This document shows, in pieces, positions 61,688 to 62,031 of a stretch of DNA of 62,031 nt. The notes under the pieces are model-generated. The model worked only from the letters and a program-made list of their open reading frames with translations, was not told the origin of the DNA and searched no databases. The stretch covers positions 1 through 62,031 of IMG/VR virus record IMGVR_UViG_3300046170_000369; one strand, written 5' to 3'. Every line of letters starts with the position of its first letter. Position 1 is the stretch's first letter. The translations under genes were made by a program, and so were the position numbers. Source of the stretch: a virus.

Positions 61688-61736
61688 ATGCATGACACGC
61701 ATGAGGTCGGCAGTTCGAATCTGCCATCTCCCACCA
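61688..61736 (+). other. Attachment-site core: 3' half of a tRNA-Val(GAC)
   Basis: ATGC-ATGACAC-GCAT makes an anticodon arm with U33 and anticodon GAC (61694-61696). It is followed by a five-base variable region, GGCAG-TTCGAAT-CTGCC as a perfect T arm, the acceptor strand ATCTCCC, discriminator A and CCA. No complementary GGGAGAT or D arm lies upstream, so the gene is not complete. A 3' tRNA half beside a recombinase gene is the usual att identity block: integration would restore a host tRNA-Val gene. Confidence 0.75.
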
Positions 61737-61811
61737 CTCTTAAATAACTACAAAAGAGTGACTTACAAAATAATTAATTCTCTTTTTTGTAGCCTTAAAT
61801 ATCTCATAATA

Positions 61812-61871
61812 TTTGACAATATCTGACAATTATACCTAATATCCGCTCAAATTTGACAATGATTTGACAAT
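61812..61871 (+). repeat. Right arm-type integrase site pairs (P' arm)
   Basis: TTTGACAAT at 61812, CTGACAAT ending 61830, TTTGACAAT at 61852 and again at 61863, spaced 10-11 bases within each pair, one helical turn. The last overlaps the ATG of the recombinase, so binding could repress its own gene. Confidence 0.6.
61813..61842 (+). promoter_or_regulatory. Possible promoter for the recombinase gene
   Basis: TTGACA (61813-61818) and TAATAT (61837-61842) are separated by 18 bases, close to a sigma-70 promoter, and lie 28 bases before the ATG. It overlaps the arm repeats, so the TTGACA may be a repeat rather than a -35 box. Confidence 0.35.
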
Positions 61872-62031
61872 GGATTTTAAGGTAACACAGGTAAGTTTTT
61901 CAAAAAATTCTCCATGGATGGTAACACTGACCCATCAAAAGAAGAGAATCTACAGGAAGTTTTTCAAGTCTAAGAAAAAAGCAAAGGACTTCATTGACGA
62001 AGAAGAAGCTAAGATTGATTTAGGATTATCT
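61870..62031 (+). CDS. Second tyrosine recombinase, N-terminal 54 residues only (cut by window end)
   Basis: PWMVTLTHQKKRIYRKFFKSKKKAKDFIDE looks like the arm-binding N-terminal domain of an integrase (a strand-turn-strand, then RKFF and a basic helix). It is read away from the attachment core. It does not continue sensibly if the window is joined end to start, so the remainder lies outside. No catalytic residues can be checked. Confidence 0.5.
   Translation, partial: MDFKVTQVSFSKNSPWMVTLTHQKKRIYRKFFKSKKKAKDFIDEEEAKIDLGLS

Noticed and set aside
61688-61736. A functional phage tRNA-Val gene
   Set aside because: The 5' half (acceptor strand GGGAGAT and D arm) is absent upstream; only the 3' half used for attachment is present.
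1-62031. Closed circular genome joined end to start
   Set aside because: Continuing the right-edge recombinase into position 1 gives only about 20 unrelated residues and a TAG, so the ends do not appear to be adjacent.

Overview
The window is most of the genome of a temperate, tailed double-stranded DNA phage of a moderately AT-rich, probably aquatic bacterium. The particle looks podovirus-like: there is a two-part terminase, a 600-residue portal, a scaffold-like acidic protein, a major capsid protein, a neck/adaptor-like protein and a 759-residue nozzle-like protein, but no tail tube, sheath or tape measure typical of long-tailed phages. The host cannot be named from the sequence.

Layout. 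Positions 1-878 hold no credible gene and look like one large folded RNA. From 879 to 15664 the + strand carries the early genes: several unknowns, an OB-less ATP-dependent ligase-like nucleotidyltransferase, conserved phage proteins (GP88-like, DUF932-like), an AAA+ clamp-loader-like ATPase, a large SNF2-type helicase and a tyrosine recombinase. Two further gene-free stretches (2350-3078 and 4872-5453) are rich in inverted repeats. The second contains three tandem, covarying H-type pseudoknots, the most unusual signal here. From 61590 back to 15666 everything is on the - strand as one dense late block: packaging, portal, scaffold, capsid, neck, nozzle, fibres (one with a peptidase S74-type chaperone), a broken giant protein that would be about 4,430 residues if whole, a PD-(D/E)xK nuclease and a cluster of tiny Lys/Cys-rich proteins. 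Early and late blocks converge at 15665.

At the right edge lies an attachment site: the 3' half of a tRNA-Val(GAC) flanked on both sides by paired TTTGACAAT repeats (arm-type sites), followed by the first 54 codons of what looks like a second tyrosine recombinase, cut by the window end. The repeats on both sides argue for an attP (phage form) rather than one end of a prophage.

Reading frames are repeatedly broken. At least a dozen places show two adjacent frames that together make one sensible protein, most curable by removing one base from a short homopolymer. They affect both terminase subunits, a fibre, the giant protein and several small genes. The capsid frame is also interrupted by an in-frame TGA. 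Assembly or sequencing indels are the simplest explanation; genuine decay or +1 recoding are alternatives. Coordinates of affected genes should be read with that in mind.
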